Shown here piece after piece: positions 8,681 to 16,672 of a stretch of 64,000 nt of DNA. The notes under the pieces are model-generated. The model did no database searches, was not told the origin of the DNA, and saw nothing but the letters and a program-made list of their open reading frames with translations. The first letter of the stretch is position 1; the number at the start of each line of letters is the position of its first letter. This DNA comes from Gammaproteobacteria bacterium (GTDB lineage: Bacteria > Pseudomonadota > Gammaproteobacteria > Steroidobacterales > Steroidobacteraceae): NCBI GenBank assembly GCA_028293725.1, contig JAQGOE010000119.1, forward strand, positions 37,692-101,691, in the 5' to 3' direction. The position numbers were made by a program, and so were the translations under genes.

Positions 8681-9379
8681 CTATCTTTTCGCTTTTGGCT
8701 TCTGCCCTTTGCAGAGCGCGACGAACCCGGCCGCCATGAAGCTGGCCAAGCGCTCCTTGACCGACTCGAAATCCTCGGATTTGCACAGCCCACCCGACAG
8801 CCTGTCGATTCGACCGGTCCTGGCCAGCGTGTGCATCAACGCGCCCGTCACAAAATCGTAGCCCCAGAAGATATCCTCCCTGGGGCAAGGCTTGAGGGCC
8901 TGGGTTAGAATGTCCACCAACCGCAACACCACCGGATCGAAGTGGCGGTCCATCAATTTGGCGCCGATCTCCGGCGTATTGCTGACCTGCGCGACAAAGG
9001 CCGCATAGTTCATCCAGCCCGCGCCGCCCGATATATACAGATCGAAGTCAGTATCCAAAAACGCCCGCAATGCTCCCTCGACAGTCGGGTTTCCGGCGGC
9101 CTGCTCTTCATAGCGGTTCAACGCTTCCATCCGGCGTTGGCTCGTCACAGTGGCACGGCGTGCAAACACCGCCTCGAACAGGCTCGCCTTGTCCTTGAAG
9201 TAATAATGCATCAGCGTCGTATGGACGCGAACCTTCTGAGCGACGTCGCGCAGGGTAACGCCATGAAGGCCGTGCTTCGAGAAGAGCTCCTCGGCGGCGT
9301 CCAGCATTTGATCGAGCGTTTCTGCGCGCTGTTCTGCCTTGCTACGCGTCTCGCGCTTGGCCTTGCGAACCTTAGTCAT
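8681..9379 (-). CDS. TetR/AcrR-family transcriptional regulator
   Basis: This 232-residue regulator has the N-terminal TetR helix-turn-helix (DAAEELFSKHGLHGVTLRDV, then VHTTLMHYYFKDKASLFEAV) and a long helical ligand-binding part. Start is taken as the ATG at 9379; a TTG two codons earlier is possible. It is divergent from a carboxylesterase-SDR-thiolase operon. The intervening region carries a 22-bp palindrome of the size TetR dimers bind, so it very likely represses that operon and perhaps itself. The inducer may be an acyl-CoA or an ester-derived product, by analogy with similarly placed TetR genes in degradative operons; that is inference. Confidence 0.92.
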   Translation of the reverse strand: MTKVRKAKRETRSKAEQRAETLDQMLDAAEELFSKHGLHGVTLRDVAQKVRVHTTLMHYYFKDKASLFEAVFARRATVTSQRRMEALNRYEEQAAGNPTVEGALRAFLDTDFDLYISGGAGWMNYAAFVAQVSNTPEIGAKLMDRHFDPVVLRLVDILTQALKPCPREDIFWGYDFVTGALMHTLARTGRIDRLSGGLCKSEDFESVKERLASFMAAGFVALCKGQKPKAKR

Positions 9380-9415
9380 CCCCAATAGCGTACCATGAGC
9401 CCATCAGCCATTGAC

Positions 9416-9437
9416 ATTCATTCTATCGAGAATGAAT
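9416..9437. promoter_or_regulatory. Palindromic operator, probably for the adjacent TetR regulator
   Basis: Perfect 9-bp inverted arms ATTCATTCT and AGAATGAAT are separated by ATCG. The dyad overlaps a candidate promoter facing the esterase operon: -35 TTGACA at 9411-9416, 17 bp, then a weak -10 GAATAT at 9434-9439. A bound repressor would therefore occlude RNA polymerase. Confidence 0.75.
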
Positions 9438-9513
9438 ATCGCGTCAACGCGCGCCTACGGTGAGCGACACTATATATAGAGGCGCCAGGCGACGCTCGCG
9501 AAGGAGTGGAGTG

Positions 9514-11193
9514 ATGTTTACCCGCAGTGTGACTGTGCGCCGGATCCTCATCGTTCTCTCGCTGGCGGCTGCCCCGCCCCTGATATCCAGCCAGACTGTC
9601 ACGACCGGCCCTGCGTCGCCCACGATAAGCACCGAATCAGGACCCGTCACCGGCGTCCCGTTGGCCAACGGTGCTTGGGTATTCAGAGGCATTCCCTACG
9701 CGGCGCCTCCGATCGGGCCACTGCGTTGGAGCCCTCCAACGCCGCCGGCGCACTGGTCCGGAATTCGCCGCCTCAGCGAGTTCGGCCCTGCTTGCATTCA
9801 GCCGAAGTCATTGCCCACGAGTATTTACGCCGACGATCCGGTGCGCATGGGTGAGGATTGTCTTTACCTGAACGTCTGGAAACCCGCCGAAGCGAGCGCC
9901 GCGCCCGTGATGGTCTGGATTCACGGCGGCGCGCTGAATACGGGAAGTTCGGCCAGTCGACTCTTTGACGGGCAACACCTCGCGCAGCGGGGCGTAGTGG
10001 TCGTCTCCGTCAACTACAGACTCGGGATCCTCGGTTTCCTGGCTCATCCGGAACTCAGCGAAGAATCTCCGCAGCACGTTTCCGGCAACTACGGCCTGCT
10101 CGACCAGATCGCAGCTTTGCGGTGGGTCAAAGCAAACATCAAAGCCTTCGGCGGCGATCCATCCAACGTCACCCTATTCGGCGAATCCGCGGGGGCACTG
10201 AGCGTGATGGACCTGTTGGCCAGTCCGCAGGCCCGCGGACTTTTTGCCAAAGCAATCGCTGAGAGCGCCTACATGGTTTCCACTCCGCAGCTACACAACA
10301 GCCGCTACGGGTTGCCCTCCGCCGAGGCCATCGGCGTCGCGACCGCGAAGGCCCTGAAGGCCGACAACCTCAAGGGTCTTAGAGCCATCGACGGACTTAC
10401 GCTGGTGACAAAGTCTGCCGCGGGGGGCTATGTGCCCTTACCCACGGTGGATGGTTGGCTTTTGCCTGATCAACTCGTCGAGATATTCGATCGCGGTGAG
10501 CAGACGCACGTCCCTCTTCTCGTTGGCTTCAATGCCGGCGAACTTCGCTCGCTGCGGGCCTTGCTGCCACCCATTCCCAAAACGCCCGCGGACTATGAGA
10601 GCGAAGTAAAGACTCGGTTCCGGGACTTGAGCGACGCCTACTTGAAAGTCTACCCAAGCGAAGACGTACAGGGAAGCGTCCTCGCCGCGACCCGGGACGG
10701 CCTCTACGGCTGGACCGCACAACGATTGGCACTGAAGCAAACCGCCGTGGGACAACCGTCCTACCTCTACTTCTTTGCACACTCCTACCCGAGCGAGCGA
10801 CCTCTGGATCTCGAGGCCTTTCACGCCAGCGAAATTCCATTCGTCTTTGGGCTAGTGGGGTCTGATGCCGCCCTGCCAACGAACTGGCCGAAGCCGCCCG
10901 ATACCCCGGCGGAGCGGGGTCTTTCCAAAGCAATCATGGATTACTGGACAACTTTCGCGCACGCAGGCGTGCCATCGAGCGACGGAGCCCCCACCTGGAA
11001 GCCCTTCGCAGACGGTGAATCCTACATGGCGTTTCGCGACAAGCCCGTCGCGTCGGTACACCTCCTGCCGGGCATGTATTCTCTGACCGAAGAACTGATT
11101 CATCGGCGCCGAGTGGCCGGAACACAGTACTGGTTTACCAACATCGGATTGGCCTCGCCACCGGTGCCTCCTGCCAGCACCGCCCCGAAGTGA
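9514..11193 (+). CDS. Secreted type-B carboxylesterase
   Basis: This alpha/beta hydrolase of 559 residues starts at 9514, where GAAGGAG lies just upstream; a farther ATG at 9460 has no such site. The first 26 residues form a signal peptide (ILIVLSLAAAPPLIS). The family signatures EDCLYLNVWKP and GESAGALS are intact, with nucleophile Ser225 and oxyanion-hole residues HGG at 137-139. The enzyme should hydrolyse carboxylic esters in the periplasm or outside the cell. It heads an operon with an SDR dehydrogenase (28 bp downstream) and a thiolase, which suggests that the acid or alcohol released is degraded by beta-oxidation-like steps. Confidence 0.92.
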   Translation: MFTRSVTVRRILIVLSLAAAPPLISSQTVTTGPASPTISTESGPVTGVPLANGAWVFRGIPYAAPPIGPLRWSPPTPPAHWSGIRRLSEFGPACIQPKSLPTSIYADDPVRMGEDCLYLNVWKPAEASAAPVMVWIHGGALNTGSSASRLFDGQHLAQRGVVVVSVNYRLGILGFLAHPELSEESPQHVSGNYGLLDQIAALRWVKANIKAFGGDPSNVTLFGESAGALSVMDLLASPQARGLFAKAIAESAYMVSTPQLHNSRYGLPSAEAIGVATAKALKADNLKGLRAIDGLTLVTKSAAGGYVPLPTVDGWLLPDQLVEIFDRGEQTHVPLLVGFNAGELRSLRALLPPIPKTPADYESEVKTRFRDLSDAYLKVYPSEDVQGSVLAATRDGLYGWTAQRLALKQTAVGQPSYLYFFAHSYPSERPLDLEAFHASEIPFVFGLVGSDAALPTNWPKPPDTPAERGLSKAIMDYWTTFAHAGVPSSDGAPTWKPFADGESYMAFRDKPVASVHLLPGMYSLTEELIHRRRVAGTQYWFTNIGLASPPVPPASTAPK

Positions 11194-11221
11194 ACATTCG
11201 CCAATCACAGGAACCGCGTCG

Positions 11222-12163
11222 ATGACAATCGATCTTTCCGGAAGAGTCGCAATCGTAACAGGCGCCGGTGTTGGACTAGGCCGTGAGCATGCGCTTCTTC
11301 TGGCACGTCGGGGAGCCAAGGTCGTGGTGAACGACGTGGGGGTCTCGGTCTCCGGAACTGGCTCGTCCACTCGAGCCGCCGAGGCTGTTGTCGCGGAAAT
11401 CCGTGCCGCCGGCGGCGAAGCGATACCAAGCGCCATATCCGTCACCGATCATGCGGCGATAGAGCAGATGGTTGAAGAGACGCGCTCCCTCTGGGGGAGG
11501 ATTGATATTCTCGTCAACAATGCCGGCATCCTGCGCGACAAGTCATTCTCCAAAATGAGCCTCGAGGATTTTCGCAGTGTGATTGACGTCCATCTCATGG
11601 GTTCGGTTCACTGCACCAAGGCAGTCTGGAATCACATGAAGGAACAGCGTTACGGCCGCATCGTACTGACGACCTCCTCCTCGGGTCTCTATGGCAACTT
11701 CGGACAGGCGAATTACGGAGCCGCCAAACTTGCGCTGGTCGGCCTCATGCAGACGCTCGCGCTGGAAGGCGCCAGACACAACATTCGTGTCAACTGCATC
11801 GCACCGTCGGCCGGCACGCGGATGCTCGATGGACTGATGTCTGAGGACATGCTCAAGACTCTTCACCCCGCCGCCGTCAGCCCCGGCGTACTAGCACTTG
11901 TGGGAGAGGATGCGCCGACGCGGACGATCCTGTGCGCGGGCGGAGGTAGTTATGAACAAGCCCACATTACGCTGACACGCGGCATCTACGTCGGCGTTCA
12001 TGATGAGGCTGCCGAAGACGTGGCGAATAACTGGACTGCCATCGGTGACCGGACGGACGAGCTGTTACCCGGTACGGGAGCCCTGCAGAGCCAGATGGAG
12101 TTCGAGAAATCCAAGTCGGCCCAGGCGGCAGCGACGCCGTCCAAAGAAAACCCGCGGAAGTGA
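11222..12163 (+). CDS. SDR oxidoreductase, MFE-2-like (3R)-hydroxyacyl-CoA dehydrogenase type
   Basis: This 313-residue classical-type short-chain dehydrogenase is NAD(P)-dependent. The cofactor motif TGAGVGLGREHA and the NNAGILRDKSF loop closely follow the dehydrogenase domain of peroxisomal multifunctional enzyme type 2. The catalytic Ser and YxxxK are present (TSSSGLYGNFGQANYGAAK). Unlike MFE-2 there is no hydratase domain, and the C-terminal 60 residues after the Rossmann core are Ala/Ser-rich. It probably oxidises a hydroxyacyl-CoA made from the esterase product. Its stop codon overlaps the thiolase start region, indicating coupled translation. Confidence 0.85.
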   Translation: MTIDLSGRVAIVTGAGVGLGREHALLLARRGAKVVVNDVGVSVSGTGSSTRAAEAVVAEIRAAGGEAIPSAISVTDHAAIEQMVEETRSLWGRIDILVNNAGILRDKSFSKMSLEDFRSVIDVHLMGSVHCTKAVWNHMKEQRYGRIVLTTSSSGLYGNFGQANYGAAKLALVGLMQTLALEGARHNIRVNCIAPSAGTRMLDGLMSEDMLKTLHPAAVSPGVLALVGEDAPTRTILCAGGGSYEQAHITLTRGIYVGVHDEAAEDVANNWTAIGDRTDELLPGTGALQSQMEFEKSKSAQAAATPSKENPRK

Positions 12164-12165
12164 CT

Positions 12166-13350
12166 ATGACCAGAACCGAAGTATTTGTCGTTGGGGCCAT
12201 TCGCACGGCGATTGGCCGTTTCGGCGGAACCCTGAAGGAGGTTCCGCTCACTTCCCTGGCTACTGCTGCCGTACGTGGAGCGTTGGAACATGCCGGGGTT
12301 TCGCCCTTGCAGGTAGGCCACGTCGTAATGGGAAATGTCATTCCGACAGAGGCGCGCGATGCCTATCTCAGCCGTGTAGCGGCAATAGAGTCCGGAATTC
12401 CAAACACCACACCCGCATTCAACGTGAATCGTCTGTGCGGCTCCGGTCTGCAAGCCATCATTTCCGGGGCGCAGGCCATTTTGCTCGGCGACGCCGAAGT
12501 GGCCGTCTGCGGCGGTGCCGAGTCAATGAGCCGCAGTCCATACCTGGTGCCCGCCGCCAGGTGGGGCGCTCGTATGGGCGACAGCGCGCTGGTTGACTAC
12601 ATGGTGGCTGTGCTGCACGACCCGTTTGAGGCTATTCACATGGGCGTGACAGCTGAAAACGTGGCGGCCCGCTACGGCATCACTCGAGAGATGCAAGACC
12701 AGCTGGCCGTGGTAAGCCAACAGAGGGCGGCGCGCGCCATCGCGGAAGGTCGCTTTAAAAGTCAGATTGTTGCTGTTGAAGCTCCGGTTGGAAAAAGCTC
12801 CGTTCGCTTCGACACGGATGAAAGCGTCCGAGGCGATGTCACCGTCGATCAGTTGTCGAAGATGAAGCCCGCGTTCAAGCCCGGCGGCCTGGTGACGGCT
12901 GGCAATGCTTCCGGGATCAATGACGGCGCGGCGGCTCTCGTCCTGGCTTCTGGCGCCCATGTCAGAACAGCCAATCTCACGCCCCTGGCTCGGCTGGTCG
13001 CCTACGGACATGCCGGCGTCGAACCGGCGTACATGGGCATCGGTCCCGTGCCAGCAACTCGTCTCGCTCTCGAGCGCAGCGGACTCTCCGTTGGAGCTCT
13101 CGACATCATCGAGTCCAACGAAGCCTTCGCCGCCCAGGCTTGTGCCGTCGCGCGAGAGCTCGACCTGGACCCGTCGAAGGTGAACCCCAATGGCTCGGGC
13201 ATTTCACTCGGACACCCTATCGGTGCCACTGGCGCCGTGATTGCGACAAAGGCGATTCACGAGTTACATCGCACAGGCGGCCGCTTTGCACTGGCGACTA
13301 TGTGTATAGGAGGCGGACAGGGGATCGCCGCGATCTTCGAGCGCGTTTGA
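12166..13350 (+). CDS. Acetyl-CoA acyltransferase (thiolase)
   Basis: This type-II thiolase of 394 residues cleaves 3-ketoacyl-CoA with CoA or condenses acetyl-CoA. The nucleophilic Cys is in FNVNRLCGSGLQA (about residue 91). The other active-site elements are NPNGSGISLGHPIGATG (His) and CIGGGQG (second Cys). I take the ATG at 12166, preceded by GCGGAAG; a GTG at 12160 overlapping the upstream stop is the alternative. The operon lacks acyl-CoA ligase, dehydrogenase and hydratase genes, so the pathway must be completed from elsewhere. Confidence 0.93.
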   Translation: MTRTEVFVVGAIRTAIGRFGGTLKEVPLTSLATAAVRGALEHAGVSPLQVGHVVMGNVIPTEARDAYLSRVAAIESGIPNTTPAFNVNRLCGSGLQAIISGAQAILLGDAEVAVCGGAESMSRSPYLVPAARWGARMGDSALVDYMVAVLHDPFEAIHMGVTAENVAARYGITREMQDQLAVVSQQRAARAIAEGRFKSQIVAVEAPVGKSSVRFDTDESVRGDVTVDQLSKMKPAFKPGGLVTAGNASGINDGAAALVLASGAHVRTANLTPLARLVAYGHAGVEPAYMGIGPVPATRLALERSGLSVGALDIIESNEAFAAQACAVARELDLDPSKVNPNGSGISLGHPIGATGAVIATKAIHELHRTGGRFALATMCIGGGQGIAAIFERV

Positions 13351-13367
13351 TACGCCGACCCCTTCCT

Positions 13368-14363
13368 TCAAAACTCCATGAGGTCGTGCGCGACAACCAT
13401 GGGCCCGTTGTAAGAGCGCCTGATGGGCACTGTATAACGACTTTCTTCTTCAGGAAGCGTCCCAGGAACGATGTGTGTCAGAACCAACATCCTGACCCCC
13501 GCGGCGGCGGCCACCCGACCCACTTCCTCCGCCGTCGTATGCTCCGTCCGCATGTGATTCATCAGAGCCTCGCGCTGGCCGGGAAGTGAATTGCTTCCAT
13601 CCGCAGCCCGTGCTGCCAAGGCTGCCTCGATCGCCTCGAGATCGATGACCTCATGCACCAGGATGTCGGCGCCCGCGGCGAACTTCACGAGCACGTCGCC
13701 GCACGGCCCGGTATCGCCACTGAAAACGATCACCCGGTCGGGTGTCTGGAACCGGAAGGCAAACGACTGCTGCCAACCGTAACCGGGGGAGACTTTCGAG
13801 AAGTGATAATGACAGTTCTCGACGGCCGTCACCCGGATGTTGCCGTCCTGATAGACCAGACCGGGGCCGGGGATATCGTGCGCCTGAATAACCTTCGCGG
13901 GCGGGACGTTCACCGCGCCTTCCAGGTAGTGAGCGGCCGCGTTCGGCGCGAAGTACTGCAGGAAGCCCTTCCGCATCGACTCGGTACCGCGGGGCCCATA
14001 GACCGTCATCGGCTCGTACTGCCCCGACGTCCAGGCGCGCCCCATTAGAGTGCCCCAGTCGGCATTGTGATCGTCGTGGTTATGAGTGATGAAAATCTGC
14101 CGGATGTTCGTGAACGGCACGCCGGCGCGCAACAGTTGCCCCGCCACACCGTTGCCTGCGTCGATGAGGTACGGCTTGCCATTCACAATGAGCACATTGG
14201 ACGGCTGAGACCGATCCGCGCTGCCACGCGGGCCTCCTTGAGTCCCGAGCGTAATCAGACGCGTAACAGCCTTCGGCGCCCCATCGGCGGACCTCGCCAC
14301 GGGTGCTCCCGTCGTCAAAAGCGCCGTCGCCAACATCGCTGCGACAAGATTCGTCCGATTCAT
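13368..14363 (-). CDS. Exported metallo-beta-lactamase-fold hydrolase
   Basis: This 331-residue protein has a signal peptide (NLVAAMLATALLTTGAPVARS). Its metallo-beta-lactamase fold shows the zinc motif THNHDDHNADW, a further metal region at VFSGDTGPCGD and a late HIV segment (LVLTHIVPG). The layout resembles RNase Z/arylsulfatase-like exported hydrolases (an insertion with tyrosines and WQQSFAFRF before the Asp ligand) rather than antibiotic-hydrolysing enzymes. Reaction and substrate are unknown. It is convergent with the thiolase (17-bp gap) and divergent from the GFA-domain gene. Confidence 0.88.
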   Translation of the reverse strand: MNRTNLVAAMLATALLTTGAPVARSADGAPKAVTRLITLGTQGGPRGSADRSQPSNVLIVNGKPYLIDAGNGVAGQLLRAGVPFTNIRQIFITHNHDDHNADWGTLMGRAWTSGQYEPMTVYGPRGTESMRKGFLQYFAPNAAAHYLEGAVNVPPAKVIQAHDIPGPGLVYQDGNIRVTAVENCHYHFSKVSPGYGWQQSFAFRFQTPDRVIVFSGDTGPCGDVLVKFAAGADILVHEVIDLEAIEAALAARAADGSNSLPGQREALMNHMRTEHTTAEEVGRVAAAAGVRMLVLTHIVPGTLPEEESRYTVPIRRSYNGPMVVAHDLMEF

Positions 14364-14389
14364 TTGAGTGCAGTTGCCTCTTCGAGCAA

Positions 14390-14407
14390 AACATTGTACA
14401 TGATGTT
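14390..14407. promoter_or_regulatory. Possible operator between divergent genes
   Basis: Inverted arms AACAT and ATGTT flank an eight-base centre that contains the palindrome TGTACA. The element lies in the 85-bp gap between the divergent metallohydrolase and GFA genes. No regulator can be assigned to it. Confidence 0.3.
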
Positions 14408-14448
14408 CTCAGAGCGACGCTCACGTCTGTCCCCCCCGGAGAACGCCC

Positions 14449-15327
14449 ATGATCAATGGATCCTGCTTCTGTGGAACGGTGCGCTACGAAGTCAGTGGGC
14501 CGTTCAACTCAATGATGAGCTGTCACTGCTCGATGTGCCGCAAGCACCACGGCTCGGCCTTTGCCACTTACGTCTCAGCGCCCATCGACCATTTCCACTG
14601 GGTCCAGGGCGAGGACGCCATTCTCGAGTACAAATCCTCGGAACAGGGAACGCGCTACAGTTGCGGCGTCTGCGGGTCCGCCGTGCCAATGATGATGCCG
14701 GCTTACTCGATGGCACTCTTGCCAGCCGGTCCGCTCGAAGGCGATCTCGGTATCAAACCCGAGGCGCACATCTTCGTGGGCTCGAAGGCTCCGTGGCACA
14801 TGATCACGGACGACCTGCCTCGACACGAAGAATACCCGCCCGGGTTCGGTGCGGCGGGACTGGAACGACCGAAGATCGAGGCGCAACCCGGCATTACCGC
14901 CGGTAGTTGCCTCTGCGGAGCGGTCGCTTACGAAGCAACAGGCGAGCCGATGTTCATGCAGAGTTGTCATTGCATGCGGTGCCGGCGTGCACGAGGTGCG
15001 GCTCACGGTACCAACATCTTCTTCAAGGCCACTCAGTTCCGCTGGACTCGGGGCGAAGACCTGATCGGCGAATACAAGCTGCCCGAGGCACGGTTTTATA
15101 CGACAGCGTTTTGCAGCCAATGCGGGAGCGGCCTGCCGAAGGTGTCAGTGGAACGCGGTGTGGCGGTGATTCCTGCGGGAAGTCTCGACACGGACCCGCC
15201 AATGCGGCCGCAACGGCAGATATTCACCAACTACAAGGCGTCGTGGTTTGAAATCACCGACGCAATCCCCCAATTCCCTGAGGGACCACCAACGCCGCCG
15301 CCTACGCCAACAGCGGATTCGCGGTAA
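14449..15327 (+). CDS. Tandem GFA-domain zinc protein
   Basis: This protein of 292 residues is made of two GFA (glutathione-dependent formaldehyde-activating enzyme-like) modules in tandem. Each has the zinc ligands CxC, CHCxxC and CxxCGS: GSCFCGTVRYEV, MSCHCSMCRKHHGSA and CGVCGS in the first; GSCLCGAVAYEA, QSCHCMRCRRARGAA and CSQCGSG in the second. Single-module proteins are the norm, and the two copies are clearly diverged. True formaldehyde activation has been questioned for the family, so only a zinc-binding role is safe. The ribosome site GGAG precedes the ATG. The 3' end overlaps the convergent LysR gene by 26 bp. Confidence 0.9.
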   Translation: MINGSCFCGTVRYEVSGPFNSMMSCHCSMCRKHHGSAFATYVSAPIDHFHWVQGEDAILEYKSSEQGTRYSCGVCGSAVPMMMPAYSMALLPAGPLEGDLGIKPEAHIFVGSKAPWHMITDDLPRHEEYPPGFGAAGLERPKIEAQPGITAGSCLCGAVAYEATGEPMFMQSCHCMRCRRARGAAHGTNIFFKATQFRWTRGEDLIGEYKLPEARFYTTAFCSQCGSGLPKVSVERGVAVIPAGSLDTDPPMRPQRQIFTNYKASWFEITDAIPQFPEGPPTPPPTPTADSR

Positions 15328-16207
15328 AAATCCGCGCCAGCCACTCGACGCAGGCGCGCGCCGCCGGAGATAGGAGTCGTCCGTGGGCATAGACCACGGA
15401 CAACGGCACCGGCGGTCCTTTGCAATCGGGCAGGATCTCGCGCAGGCGTCCCGAGCCGAGATAAGGCCGCACGACATAGGACGGCGGCCTGATGAGCCCC
15501 AGTCCCTGCAGCCCACAAGTCAGGTAGCCATCCGCATCGTTGACCTGCAGGCTGCTGCTCATCCGGGTCGTCACCGTCGTGCCATCGACCACGAAGTCCC
15601 AGTCCTTCATGCGGCTCACTCCGAAATGGGCGTAGCCCACCGCGCGGTGCGCGGCGAGATCCTCAATGGTCTTCGGCTCACCGTGACGCGTGAGGTAAGC
15701 GGGCGCGGCACATAATATCCAGCGGAATTCGCCGAGGCGGCGCGCGACGAAGCTGGAGCTCGCCAACTCACCCGCCCGGATGTCCAGATCCAGCCCCTCC
15801 TGGATGAGATCGACCGGACTGTCGCCCAGGCTGATCGTCAGATCGATGTCAGGAAAACGGCTCTGAAAATCGCTGATCTGCGGCAGAACGATGACACGTC
15901 CGACCGCCGCGGGCATGTGGACCCGCAAAGCGCCTTTGGGGTGCGCGGAATTCATGTGAAAGCCCGCCTCGGTCTGTGCGATCTGCCCCAAAATGCTCCG
16001 GCAACTCTCATAGTACGAGGTGCCCTCGAGAGTGAGATTCAAACGGCGGGTGGTTCGCCGCAGCAGCCGCACTCCGAGAAACTCCTCGAGATTTTTGATG
16101 CTGCCCGTCACCGACGAAGGCGACAGTGAGAGCGCCTCGGCAGCCTTGTTGAAACTGTTGGCCTCCACGACGCGCGTGAAGATCTGCATGGCCTGAAGTC
16201 GATCCAT
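15302..16207 (-). CDS. LysR-family transcriptional regulator
   Basis: This 301-residue regulator of standard length begins with the LysR winged helix-turn-helix (MQIFTRVVEANSFNKAAEAL, then SPSSVTGSIKNLEEFLGVRL) and continues into a type-2 periplasmic-binding-like effector domain. Motifs such as IRAGELASSSFVARRL and YLTCGLQGLGLIR are typical of the CrgA/DmlR-like subgroup. Its target is unclear. Its neighbour upstream is the tail of the secretion-system operon on the same strand, and downstream it is convergent with the GFA gene. A LysR-type dyad lies 78 bp before the start codon and may serve autoregulation. Confidence 0.9.
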   Translation of the reverse strand: MDRLQAMQIFTRVVEANSFNKAAEALSLSPSSVTGSIKNLEEFLGVRLLRRTTRRLNLTLEGTSYYESCRSILGQIAQTEAGFHMNSAHPKGALRVHMPAAVGRVIVLPQISDFQSRFPDIDLTISLGDSPVDLIQEGLDLDIRAGELASSSFVARRLGEFRWILCAAPAYLTRHGEPKTIEDLAAHRAVGYAHFGVSRMKDWDFVVDGTTVTTRMSSSLQVNDADGYLTCGLQGLGLIRPPSYVVRPYLGSGRLREILPDCKGPPVPLSVVYAHGRLLSPAARACVEWLARIFTANPLLA

Positions 16208-16284
16208 CTTCTGGTAATCCCCGTTCGGCAGGTGCGGCCCGCGTGAGAGGAATGATCGACGATGAGCCCCCAGAACAGGTGTTA

Positions 16285-16299
16285 ATTCTCATTGCGAAT
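16285..16299. promoter_or_regulatory. LysR-type T-N11-A dyad upstream of the lysR gene
   Basis: The 15-mer ATTC-N7-GAAT has the perfect dyad and the T-N11-A spacing of LysR boxes. It lies 78 bp upstream of the LysR start codon, the usual position for an autoregulatory recognition site. Confidence 0.45.
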
Positions 16300-16330
16300 G
16301 GCCCGCACGCCCGTTCCTCGATGTCGGCTT

Positions 16331-16672
16331 TCAGCGCCGCAAGACCGCGGCAGCCCAGGCGAGCACCCTGGCCAATCGACTACGGCGTGCGCTGTCCGCA
16401 GCGGTGGCTTCGACCTCGGGCTCGGGCGGCGGGACGGGGGTGTCTCGCGCCTCTCGAAAGCGCGGCTCCAGGTGAGGAATGGTGCTCGATTGGAGATCCA
16501 CCGAACTGTCCAAGGCGTCGATGAGAGGGGCGCGCAGCTTGCGATAGGCGTCGCGACTGAGCCGTCCTTCCTGGTGGTCACGGGCAAGCGCGCGCAGACG
16601 CGTCGCGACGTTGGCACTCATTGTGGGTTCGCTCGAGTCGCGCGTCGCTCCGGCTACATGTATCGCCCTCAC
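16331..16672 (-). CDS. Small hypothetical protein at the end of the type VI operon
   Basis: This protein of 113 residues starts with GTG at 16672, four bases of which (GTGA) overlap the ppkA stop codon, a common sign of translational coupling. A second possible start is the ATG at 16621. It has a charged helical N-terminal part (ARDHQEGRLSRDAYRKLRAP), a Pro/Glu-rich middle (VPPPEPEVEAT) and a short C-terminal Ala-rich hydrophobic stretch (LARVLAWAAAVLRR) that could touch the membrane. I recognise no domain. Its position suggests a minor accessory factor for PpkA or the secretion system. Confidence 0.6.
   Translation of the reverse strand: MRAIHVAGATRDSSEPTMSANVATRLRALARDHQEGRLSRDAYRKLRAPLIDALDSSVDLQSSTIPHLEPRFREARDTPVPPPEPEVEATAADSARRSRLARVLAWAAAVLRR

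Noticed and set aside
13368..14363. Metallo-beta-lactamase-fold protein as an antibiotic resistance enzyme
   Set aside because: The inserted segments and metal-ligand context resemble RNase Z/arylsulfatase-like hydrolases rather than class B beta-lactamases.
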